Origin: Akkermansia sp.
Lineage (GTDB): Bacteria; Verrucomicrobiota; Verrucomicrobiia; Verrucomicrobiales; Akkermansiaceae
Assembly (NCBI GenBank): GCA_020047775.1
Contig: JAIFNK010000239.1
Span: 1-5,694, forward strand
Length of the DNA: 5,694 nt
Direction of reading: 5' to 3'
Shown here: piece after piece, positions 1-5,694 of the stretch
How the letters are laid out: every line of letters begins with the position of its first letter
How positions within the stretch are numbered: position 1 is the stretch's first letter
Program-made: the position numbers and the translations under genes
The notes under the pieces: generated by a model
Seen by the model: only the letters and a program-made list of their open reading frames with translations
Database searches by the model: none
Told to the model about the DNA's origin: nothing

Positions 1-2188
1 CTTCGGAGAGGACGAACTGTCCGCCGCCGATGTAGGTGATGCCTTCCGGATCGTAGAACGCGGTGCCCTGCGGCGCGCCCGACTGGAGGTCGAGCGACAT
101 GGTGTCGATCAACGCACCGGTTTTGGAAACCTGGGTGACCGAGCGGCCGCCGTCGCAGGAAATGAAGAGCGTGTCGGTGTCCCAGTTGTAGGTGACGGCG
201 GAAGCTTCCTGACAGAGCAGGTTGTGGGAGGCGGTGCCGGGCGGCAGCGCGGTGCGTGTTGGCTCCGGCAGGTTGTAGCGGCCGGTGCGGACGTAGGTGG
301 CAAGATTGATCGTGCCGGCTGCGGTTTCGTCATTGACGATGGTGCCAATACCGGTGGCTGTGCCGAGCACGGTCGCGCCGGTGGTGTTGACGAGGTTGGA
401 TAGGGTGACGATGACCGTTTCGTTGCCCTCCAACACCGTGTCGCCGGTGACCGTAATGTTGATCGGCAGCGTGGTCGGGCCGTTGGCGGTGAAACTAAGC
501 GTTCCCGAGGCGAGGGTGAAGTCAGAGGCATCGGCAGTTCCGCCAGTAACCGCGTAGTCGATGGTGAAGGCGGTGGTGGTATCCGTGCGGGTGACGTTGA
601 GTGCGAGATTGCTGGTGCCGCTGTTTCCTTCCGCTAGGGACGCACTGGCGATACTCACGGCAGGAATGCCGACAGTGACGCCGGGCGAGCCGACGTCGAG
701 AGCGCTCGCGGCGGATGCAAAGGCACCGAGACTGCCCACGGACGCGAACGAGTAACGGGGCGAGGAAGTGCCGGATGTGGGATCCCACACGGCGGATTGG
801 GTTTCGGTGGGGGCTCCGGCGGATGGACCGGAGTGCGTTCCGGTGGAGGGGTTTCCATCGGCTTTGGTGAATCCCCCGGCCGCGTAGCTGAAGAAGAAGA
901 TCTCGTTCTGGCCTTCATCAAAGAACGAGACGCCGTCGTTCTGACCAAGTCCCGGTGCACCGGTGGATTGGAAAACCTGCACGCTGTTTGGAATGTTCCA
1001 CCAAGTGCGGAAAGCCGCGGGGGCGAGATTGCAGAAAATCACCGACTCGCCTGGAGCGATGCTCGAACCGGCGGGCAGCTTGTAAGCCTGGGCAGCAGAG
1101 GCCGAGCGACCGTTGTCATGCCAACTGTAGCCCTCCAGCGAGACCGTCCCGGCACTGATGTTAGTGAGCTCCCAGAAATCGTTCACGCCCGCGGCGCTCT
1201 GTTGGGAAAGCACCTCGGTGAGCAGGAGTTTCTGCACATAAACATCGCCATCATCGTTCACCGTCAGAGTCGTGGTGCCAGAAGTCGCATCCGTCGCGGA
1301 TGCGGTGATGATCGCGGATTTGTTTCCGTCCGGGAAATTGTCGTTCACCGCCGTGATGTCGAAGGACGCGGTGGCGGAACCCATCGGGATGGTCACACTA
1401 GCAGGCACGGTGGCCTCGGTCGCATCGCTGGAAGAGAGCGTCACCAGCAGTGCGCTGCTGGTATCACCCGTGCGGGTAACCGTACCGACCGATGCGGGGT
1501 TAGTCGCGCTTTCAGAAAAACTGCTCACGGTCGCACCGAGAGAAAGCGTGAGGCTTGGCGGCGCCACGGCCAGTCCGCTGACACCCGGAGATCCGATGGT
1601 GAGGGCATCGGTCGTGTGGGCGAAACCGCCGAACGTGCCGACAACCGCTGCGGCATAACGCGGGGCGCTGGTGCCAAATCCAGGATCCAGAACCATGGAG
1701 ACTGTAGCGGCTCCGCCTGCGGAGGCACCGGCATGACCACCGGCCGAACCACTGCCGTTGGAACGGGTGAAACCACTTGCCGAATAGCTCAGAAACAAAA
1801 CCTCCGTGTTTGCCGAATCAAAAAGGGTGATGCCGTCATTCTGGCCCAGGCCCGGGTTTCCGCCGCTGCTCAATACCTGAACTGAATTCGGAATGCCCCA
1901 TGCGGTGCGAAACGTCGCCGCATCACCGGTGACGTTGAAAACAACCGACTCACCCGCCGCAATGAAAGTTCCAGAAGGCACGACGATGGCACCAGTCGTG
2001 GTGCGGGCATTGTCGATCCACTTGTAATTACTCAGATCGACTGCGGAAGAACCTGTATTTGTCAGCTCCCAGAAATCACCTCCGGTGCCATTCGAATTGA
2101 TCTCGGTGACGAGCAACTGGGCGTTTAGAGTGCTGGAGAACGCTGCCAGAGCGAGCGATGTTGGGGCGAAAAAGGAAGAAACTTTCAT
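1..2188 (-). CDS. Secreted lamin-tail/Calx-beta protein with YjiK-like propeller (partial, C-terminus outside window)
   Basis: The frame starts at the ATG complementary to 2186-2188 and stays open for 729 codons to the left edge, so the C-terminus is missing. Residues 1-23 form a signal peptide (MKVSSFF, a hydrophobic stretch, then LNA before Q24), implying export. Domains in order: lamin-tail domain about 24-190 (LLVTEINSNG, FWELTN at 39, GLGQNDG at 113); Calx-beta-like domain about 210-315 (ending LTVNDDGD); second lamin-tail domain about 320-490 (LLLTEVLS, FWEL at 338, GLGQNDG at 413); Calx-beta domain about 508-620 (SLAEGNSGTSN, DYAVTGGTADASDF, GTIVNDE); then from about 626 the start of an SdiA-regulated (YjiK)/phytase-esterase-like propeller (LFISCDGGRSVTQVSKTG, DPEGITYIGGGQFVLSE). 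Lamin-tail and Calx-beta modules are usually extracellular adhesion or Ca2+-binding folds. Any enzymatic role of the last domain is inferred from fold only. There is no good Shine-Dalgarno (upstream reads GACCTCCC). A PEP-CTERM or secretion-tag C-terminus is likely but not visible. Confidence 0.88.
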   Translation of the reverse strand, partial: MKVSSFFAPTSLALAAFSSTLNAQLLVTEINSNGTGGDFWELTNTGSSAVDLSNYKWIDNARTTTGAIVVPSGTFIAAGESVVFNVTGDAATFRTAWGIPNSVQVLSSGGNPGLGQNDGITLFDSANTEVLFLSYSASGFTRSNGSGSAGGHAGASAGGAATVSMVLDPGFGTSAPRYAAAVVGTFGGFAHTTDALTIGSPGVSGLAVAPPSLTLSLGATVSSFSESATNPASVGTVTRTGDTSSALLVTLSSSDATEATVPASVTIPMGSATASFDITAVNDNFPDGNKSAIITASATDATSGTTTLTVNDDGDVYVQKLLLTEVLSQQSAAGVNDFWELTNISAGTVSLEGYSWHDNGRSASAAQAYKLPAGSSIAPGESVIFCNLAPAAFRTWWNIPNSVQVFQSTGAPGLGQNDGVSFFDEGQNEIFFFSYAAGGFTKADGNPSTGTHSGPSAGAPTETQSAVWDPTSGTSSPRYSFASVGSLGAFASAASALDVGSPGVTVGIPAVSIASASLAEGNSGTSNLALNVTRTDTTTAFTIDYAVTGGTADASDFTLASGTLSFTANGPTTLPINITVTGDTVLEGNETVIVTLSNLVNTTGATVLGTATGIGTIVNDETAAGTINLATYVRTGRYNLPEPTRTALPPGTASHNLLCQEASAVTYNWDTDTLFISCDGGRSVTQVSKTGALIDTMSLDLQSGAPQGTAFYDPEGITYIGGGQFVLSE
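331..2119 (-). repeat. Internal tandem duplication of a lamin-tail plus Calx-beta unit
   Basis: Within the exported protein two consecutive units of about 300 residues align in the same order. Anchor motifs keep a constant offset: FWEL at residues 39 and 338, GLGQNDG at 113 and 413, and the pair GFTRSNG / GFTKADG, then SAPRY / SSPRY, then IGSPGVS / VGSPGVT. Identity is high in the lamin-tail halves and much lower in the beta-sandwich halves, where the second copy is a more canonical Calx-beta (LAEGNSGT). DNA identity is clearly lower than protein similarity, so the duplication is old or the two units were recruited separately. Confidence 0.8.
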
Positions 2189-2252
2189 GGGAGGTCAGGA
2201 CGGGATGCGCTGGACTCTCGCGAGTCATCATCCCAAAACCGCCTTTTCCTTG

Positions 2253-2323
2253 TGACGATTTCGTCAGGACGATTTCGTCACACGAATGAAGGATTCCGCC
2301 CGATCCAGGTTACGAATTCGTCA
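2253..2323. promoter_or_regulatory. Three operator-like 14-bp palindromes upstream of the secreted-protein gene
   Basis: Copies lie at 2253-2266 (TGACGATTTCGTCA, perfect 6-bp arms), 2267-2280 (GGACGATTTCGTCA, directly abutting the first) and 2310-2323 (TTACGAATTCGTCA, with a perfect 10-bp ACGAATTCGT core). The shared consensus is TGACGAWWTCGTCA. Centres are 14 bp and 43 bp apart, the latter close to four helical turns. The array lies 65-135 bp upstream of the minus-strand ATG at 2188 and downstream of the parE terminator, where an operator for the secreted-protein gene would be expected. A dimeric transcription factor is the natural reading, but the regulator is unknown and no convincing -35/-10 pair was found around the array. 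Confidence 0.45.
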
Positions 2324-2346
2324 CGCCGGGACAACACGCGGTCCCC

Positions 2347-2371
2347 AAAAAGTAGTCCTGGACTACTTTTT
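2347..2371 (-). terminator. Rho-independent terminator of parE (symmetrical, potentially bidirectional)
   Basis: This is a perfect inverted repeat with 12-bp arms around a single central base: a five-A run, GTAGTCC, T, GGACTAC, then a five-T run. Read on the minus strand it begins 2 nt after the parE TGA (2374-2376) and gives a 7-bp GC-containing stem followed by a T tract, the classical intrinsic terminator layout. The A run opposite the T run means it could also stop transcription in the other direction, although no plus-strand gene lies to its left. Confidence 0.85.
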
Positions 2372-2373
2372 GA

Positions 2374-4233
2374 TCACGCCACCGCGACTTCGATCTGCTT
2401 GTCCACGTCCTCGCGGAGGTTCTCGATGATGAAGTCCTGGCGGTCCGGAGTGTTCTTGCCCATGTAGAACGCTAACAATTCCTTCACTCCTTTGCCTTCC
2501 TCATACTCGACGTGGTCGAGGCGCATGTCCGGGCCGATCATGAAGCTGAACTCGTCGGGCGAGATTTCCCCGAGGCCTTTGAAGCGGGTGATCTCGGCGG
2601 CTTTGCCAAGTTTAGCCATCGCTTTCTTCCGCTCGTCGTCGTCGTAGCAGTAGATGGTTTCCTTCTTGTTGCGGACGCGGAAGAGCGGCGTTTGCAAAAT
2701 CCACAGGTGGCCGTCGCGGATCATTTCCGGGAAGAACTGGAGGAAAAACGTAAGCAATAACAGGCGGATGTGCATGCCGTCCACGTCGGCATCGGTGGCG
2801 ATGACGACTTTGTTATAACGCAGGTATTCGATGCCGTCCTCGATGTTGAGCGCGGCCTGGAGCAGGGCGAACTCCTCGTTTTCATAAACGATCTTGCGCG
2901 GCAGGGCGAAGGTGTTGAGAGGCTTGCCACGCAGCGAGAAGACTGCCTGGGTTTCCACGTCGCGGCTCTTGGTGATGGAGCCGGAGGCGGAGTCGCCCTC
3001 GGTGATGAAGAGGGTGGATTCCTCGCGGCGCTTGTGCTTGCTGTCGTAGCGGACGCGGCAGTCGCGGAGTTTTTTGTTATGCACCTTCGCCTGCTTGGAG
3101 CGCTCGCGGGCGATTTTCTGGATGCCCTTGAGGTCCTTGCGCTCGCGCTCGGCGGAGAGGATGCGCTTGTGGATCGCCTCGGCCACCTGCGGGTGCTTGT
3201 GCAGGTAGTTGTCCAGATTGGTCTTGAGGAAATTCCCAATGAAGGTGCGCAGCGACTCGCCACCCGGCTCGATGGTGGCGGAGCCGAGCTTGGTCTTGGT
3301 CTGCGACTCGAACACCGGCTCGATGATGCGCACGCAGACGGCGGCCTCGATGCCGGCGCGGATGTCGGACGGCTCGTATTGTTTTTTATAAAATCCGCGG
3401 ATGACCTGGACCAGCGCCTCGCGGAAGGCGGCGAGGTGGGTGCCGCCTTGCGAGGTGTTCTGGCCGTTGACGAAGGTATAATATTCCTCGCCGCTCTCGG
3501 GCGTGTGGGTGAAGGCGATTTCGATGTCCTTGCCGACGAGATGGATCGGCGGATAGAGCGCCTCATTTTCCATCTCCTCGCGCAGCAAATCCAGCAAGCC
3601 GTCCTTCGAGCGGAACTTCTTGCCGTTGAAATTGATGGTGAGCGCCGGATTCAGGTAGGAATAATAGCGACACATCTTCTCGACGAACTGCTCCTTGAAT
3701 TTCGCCTTGGCGGGGAAAATCGTGCGGTCGAGCTCGAAGGCGAGGCGGGTGCCGTTCACACCGTCGTCGCGACGTGGGTTTTTCATGTCCAAGGTGAGCT
3801 GGCCCTTGGAAAATTCCAGTGCCTTGGTCTCACCGTCGCGCCAGGCCTGGATTTCGAAAAAGTTGGAAAGCGCGTTCACCGCCTTGATGCCGACGCCGTT
3901 GAGACCGACGGATTTCTTGAACGCCTCGCTGTCGTATTTGGCCCCGGTGTTGATCTGCGCGGCGCAGTCGAAGAGTTTTCCGAGCGGAATCCCCCGTCCG
4001 AAGTCGCGCACTTCCACGCGGCCTTCCTCGTCGATGGTGACCTTGACCTCCTTGCCGTAGCCCATGATGTGCTCGTCGATGGAGTTATCGACCGCCTCCT
4101 TGAGCAGGATGTAGAGGCCGTCGTCGGGCGAGGAGCCATCGCCGAGTTTCCCGATGTACATGCCGGGTCGCATGCGGATGTGTTCGCGCCAATCGAGGGA
4201 TTTGATGTCGTCTTCGGTGTAGTCGGCTGCCAT
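2374..4233 (-). CDS. parE: DNA topoisomerase IV subunit B (ATPase/TOPRIM)
   Basis: This 619-residue protein forms with ParC the type IIA topoisomerase that decatenates and relaxes chromosomes using ATP. The GHKL ATPase is intact: EAVDNSIDE with E46 and N50, DFGRGIP with D77, and GLNGVG at 110-115 in the ATP lid. The transducer domain carries QTKTKLGS (Q311, K313, matching GyrB Q335/K337). The TOPRIM domain has EGDSASG (E412) and the metal-binding DADVDG (D481, D483, D485), followed by FKGLGE at 551-556. The N-terminus ([29 protein letters not shown]) and the lack of the GyrB C-terminal insertion favour ParE of the Bacteroidota/Verrucomicrobiota type over GyrB. Upstream in-frame ATGs exist back to 4404, but the extra 57 residues are low-complexity and unlike the family, so the ATG at 4231-4233 is preferred. 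No close Shine-Dalgarno is present. The gene appears monocistronic, with a terminator directly after the stop and no parC following. Confidence 0.95.
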   Translation of the reverse strand: MAADYTEDDIKSLDWREHIRMRPGMYIGKLGDGSSPDDGLYILLKEAVDNSIDEHIMGYGKEVKVTIDEEGRVEVRDFGRGIPLGKLFDCAAQINTGAKYDSEAFKKSVGLNGVGIKAVNALSNFFEIQAWRDGETKALEFSKGQLTLDMKNPRRDDGVNGTRLAFELDRTIFPAKAKFKEQFVEKMCRYYSYLNPALTINFNGKKFRSKDGLLDLLREEMENEALYPPIHLVGKDIEIAFTHTPESGEEYYTFVNGQNTSQGGTHLAAFREALVQVIRGFYKKQYEPSDIRAGIEAAVCVRIIEPVFESQTKTKLGSATIEPGGESLRTFIGNFLKTNLDNYLHKHPQVAEAIHKRILSAERERKDLKGIQKIARERSKQAKVHNKKLRDCRVRYDSKHKRREESTLFITEGDSASGSITKSRDVETQAVFSLRGKPLNTFALPRKIVYENEEFALLQAALNIEDGIEYLRYNKVVIATDADVDGMHIRLLLLTFFLQFFPEMIRDGHLWILQTPLFRVRNKKETIYCYDDDERKKAMAKLGKAAEITRFKGLGEISPDEFSFMIGPDMRLDHVEYEEGKGVKELLAFYMGKNTPDRQDFIIENLREDVDKQIEVAVA

Positions 4234-4346
4234 GGGAAAATTTGTTTTGGAGTTCCTAAACGGTTGCCGGGACGGGTGCAAGGGCGGGAAGGGCATTTCG
4301 CAGCACCCGGCTTTCATCCGAGGGAAATTTGAGACAATACACGCTG

Positions 4347-4381
4347 AAAACCGCATTTGAGGCGGAGCAGCCTGCGGTTTT
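4347..4381. other. Terminator-like hairpin inside the divergent intergenic region
   Basis: AAAACCGCA (4347-4355) pairs perfectly with TGCGGTTTT (4373-4381). The 17-nt loop contains a further short GGC/GCC pair (4361-4363 with 4370-4372). On the plus strand the second arm ends in five T residues, so an RNA going towards oadG would form an intrinsic-terminator-like structure about 90 nt before its start codon. On the minus strand it ends in TTTTC, about 115 nt before parE. It could be an attenuator, the terminator of a small RNA, or a dispersed hairpin element. The sequence does not decide between them. Confidence 0.5.
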
Positions 4382-4404
4382 TCACTCCAGGGTGGGACCG
4401 TCAA

Positions 4405-4435
4405 TTGCCCGGATGAGCCACGGGCGACCTAAAAT
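4405..4435 (+). promoter_or_regulatory. Weak sigma-70-like promoter candidate for the sodium-pump genes
   Basis: TTGCCC (4405-4410) and TAAAAT (4430-4435) resemble -35 and -10 boxes (4/6 and 5/6 matches) but are separated by 19 bp, longer than the preferred 17. The spacer overlaps a small inverted repeat, GCCCG (4407-4411) with CGGGC (4421-4425). The position, about 40 nt before the oadG-like ATG and downstream of the 4347-4381 hairpin, is sensible. Promoter consensus in this lineage is poorly known, so this is only a candidate. Confidence 0.2.
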
Positions 4436-4472
4436 GGAAACCAAATCCTGAACTTACCAACCCACCCTTGAT

Positions 4473-4598
4473 ATGGACAACATGACATTCGGACTGACAA
4501 TGCTGCTGGTCGGCATGGGCGGCACGCTGCTGACGCTGTGGATTCTCGCCATCCTGATCGGCTGGCTCACCCGGCTCTGCCAAACCAACGGGGAATGA
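4473..4598 (+). CDS. oadG: Very short OadG-like gamma subunit of a Na+-translocating decarboxylase
   Basis: A 41-residue ORF (MDNMTFGLTMLLVGMGG...) consists of one membrane helix at about residues 6-32, followed by the short polar tail TRLCQTNGE. The pattern GLTMLLVGMG followed by a Leu/Ile-rich helix ending in WLTRL matches the N-terminal membrane anchor of the oxaloacetate decarboxylase gamma family (OadG/MmdD type). These subunits hold the complex together in the inner membrane. Known family members are often about 80 residues or more, with a linker and a cytoplasmic tail that contacts the alpha subunit. Here that tail is absent. The stop lies 7 nt before the ATG of the beta subunit, so the two are almost certainly co-transcribed, which supports the assignment. 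A second in-frame ATG at 4482 is an alternative start. No Shine-Dalgarno is visible. The family call rests on one helix plus context. Confidence 0.72.
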   Translation: MDNMTFGLTMLLVGMGGTLLTLWILAILIGWLTRLCQTNGE

Positions 4599-4605
4599 GC
4601 CAAAC

Positions 4606-5694
4606 ATGAGTGAGGCCATTTTCAGCGCTCTCGATGCCCTCGGCGCGGGTGCGAGACATTTCATTTCCCCCGCCGGAGTGCCCAATCTGGTGATGATCCT
4701 CGTCGCGCTGGGCATGTTCTGGCTGGCGATCCGCAAGGAGGTCGAGCCGCTGCTGCTCTTGCCCATCGGCTTCGGCTGTCTGCTGGCCAACCTGCCGCTC
4801 AGCGATGTGATGGAGAAGGAGGGTTTCCTGCGCGTGCTCTTCGACATGGGGATCGGCAACGAGCTTTTTCCGCTGCTCATCTTCGTCGGCATCGGATCGA
4901 TGACGGATTTCACGCCCTTGCTGGCGCGGCCTAAGATGATCCTCTTCGGTGCGGCCGGCCAACTGGGCATCTTCCTCACGCTGATGGTCGCGCTGGCGCT
5001 CGGATTCGACAAGGAGCTGGCGGTTTCGGTGGCGGTCATCGGTGCCTGTGACGGCCCGACCGTGATTTACGTCTCCAATCTCTTCGCCGGGCTCGGCAAG
5101 ATTGATCCGTCGATGGTGGGCGCGTTGGCCGTGGCGGCCTACTCCTACATGGCACTGGTGCCGATCATCCAGCCGCCGATCATGCGCTTGATGACCACCG
5201 AGAAGGAACGGGCGACGCCGATTCCTCCGACAAAAAACAAAGTCCCCAAGTCCGCCCTGGTGTTCTTTCCGATCCTGGTCGTCGTGCTCACCGGCATCAT
5301 CGCGCCCAAGGGACTGCCCTTGATGGGGTCGATCATGTTAGGCAATTTCCTTAAAATGAGCGGCGTCGTCACACGCCTGACCAAGGCCAGCGAGAATGAA
5401 ATCGCGAACGTCAGCACACTTTTCCTGGGTCTGGCCATCGGTGGGACCATGGACGGCCATGAGTTTCTGAAACAACAAACGCTGCTCGTCTTCGCCCTCG
5501 GGCTCATGGCCATCATCGTCGATACGGTGGGTGGCCTGCTGCTCGGTAAAATCTGGTATCGGCTGTCCGGCGGCAAGATGAACCCCTTGGTCGGCGCGGC
5601 GGGCATTTCCGCCTATCCGATGGCAGCCCGGATTGTCGAGGTCGAGGGGCTGAAGAGCAATCACCAGAACCACCTGCTCATGCACGCCATGGCA
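4606..5694 (+). CDS. oadB: Na+-translocating decarboxylase beta subunit, OadB/MmdB/GcdB family (partial, C-terminus outside window)
   Basis: This polytopic inner-membrane protein couples decarboxylation of carboxybiotin to Na+ export. 363 codons are present, and the last visible residues (NHLLMHAMA) match the region near the end of the family, so roughly 20-40 residues are missing. Family signatures in order: PLLIFVGIGSMTDFTPLL at about 87-104; IGACDGPTVIY with the essential Asp at 149 (Klebsiella D203); VAAYSYMALVPIIQPPIM with Tyr181 (Y229); GNFLKMSGVVTRL; and NPLVGAAGISAYPMAAR with Asn326 and Ser335, which keep the nine-residue spacing of N373/S382. All four residues implicated in Na+/H+ coupling are therefore kept. 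Unusual features are a Cys directly before the Asp (usual motif GGADGPT) and GTMDGHEFL in the later helix. The substrate (oxaloacetate, methylmalonyl-CoA or glutaconyl-CoA) cannot be told without the alpha subunit, which is not between the gamma and beta genes. A weak ribosome-binding site (GGGGA at 4590-4594) lies inside the end of the preceding gene. Confidence 0.93.
   Translation, partial: MSEAIFSALDALGAGARHFISPAGVPNLVMILVALGMFWLAIRKEVEPLLLLPIGFGCLLANLPLSDVMEKEGFLRVLFDMGIGNELFPLLIFVGIGSMTDFTPLLARPKMILFGAAGQLGIFLTLMVALALGFDKELAVSVAVIGACDGPTVIYVSNLFAGLGKIDPSMVGALAVAAYSYMALVPIIQPPIMRLMTTEKERATPIPPTKNKVPKSALVFFPILVVVLTGIIAPKGLPLMGSIMLGNFLKMSGVVTRLTKASENEIANVSTLFLGLAIGGTMDGHEFLKQQTLLVFALGLMAIIVDTVGGLLLGKIWYRLSGGKMNPLVGAAGISAYPMAARIVEVEGLKSNHQNHLLMHAMA

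Noticed and set aside
797..1885. Plus-strand open frame of 362 codons opposite the secreted protein
   Set aside because: Its translation is Arg/Gly-rich with no domain, while the opposite strand encodes continuous lamin-tail and Calx-beta domains without a stop.
2253..2323. Repeats considered as a CRISPR array or att site
   Set aside because: Units are 14-bp palindromes with zero or 29 bp between them. There are no uniform spacers, no cas genes, no integrase and no tRNA nearby.
2374..4233. GyrB as the identity of the topoisomerase subunit
   Set aside because: The N-terminal signature and the absence of the large GyrB insertion fit ParE better. No gyrA, recF or dnaN lies beside it. Phylogeny would settle it.
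2770..4332. Long plus-strand open frame of 520 codons opposite parE
   Set aside because: It is antisense to a protein with every topoisomerase motif intact. Its translation is Val/Leu/Gly/Asp-rich with no recognisable domain, as expected for a mirror frame in GC-rich coding DNA.
4234..4404. N-terminal extension of parE to an ATG at 4404
   Set aside because: The added 57 residues are unlike the family, run through the hairpin at 4347-4381, and precede the well-conserved [15 protein letters not shown] start.
4401..5606. Minus-strand open frames opposite the sodium-pump genes
   Set aside because: They overlap a plus-strand protein with conserved OadB motifs and give Ser/Arg/Pro-rich translations without any domain.

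Overview
The window holds four protein genes in two divergent blocks and looks like a chromosomal stretch from a GC-rich member of the Verrucomicrobiota. I infer this from three things. The exported protein combines lamin-tail and Calx-beta domains, an architecture common in that phylum. The topoisomerase IV B subunit is of the Bacteroidota/Verrucomicrobiota type ([18 protein letters not shown] near its N-terminus). Clear Shine-Dalgarno sites are missing in front of most genes. A related PVC or Bacteroidota lineage is possible.

Layout: (a) 1-2188, minus strand, is one uninterrupted reading frame of 729 codons that runs off the left edge. It encodes a secreted multidomain protein: signal peptide, lamin-tail domain, Calx-beta-like domain, second lamin-tail domain, second Calx-beta domain, and the start of a YjiK/phytase-esterase-like beta-propeller. 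(b) 2189-2373 is its upstream region. It carries three copies of a 14-bp palindrome (consensus TGACGAWWTCGTCA) and, at its far end, a perfect hairpin terminator for the next gene. (c) 2374-4233, minus strand, is a complete parE (topoisomerase IV subunit B). No parC is visible. (d) 4234-4472 is a divergent intergenic region with a terminator-like hairpin and only a weak promoter candidate. (e) 4473-4598 and 4606-5694, plus strand, are a 41-residue OadG-like membrane subunit followed 7 nt later by an OadB-type sodium-pump carboxyl-CoA/oxoacid decarboxylase beta subunit. The latter is cut by the right edge after 363 codons.

The three units look functionally independent: a surface or secreted protein, a housekeeping topoisomerase subunit, and a membrane Na+ pump that needs an alpha (carboxyltransferase) and a biotin-carrier component, neither of which is in the window. 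I see no mobile element, CRISPR array, RNA gene or clearly novel defence-type system. The points most worth checking are the palindromic operator-like array, the very short gamma subunit, the hairpin in the divergent promoter region, and the duplicated architecture of the exported protein.
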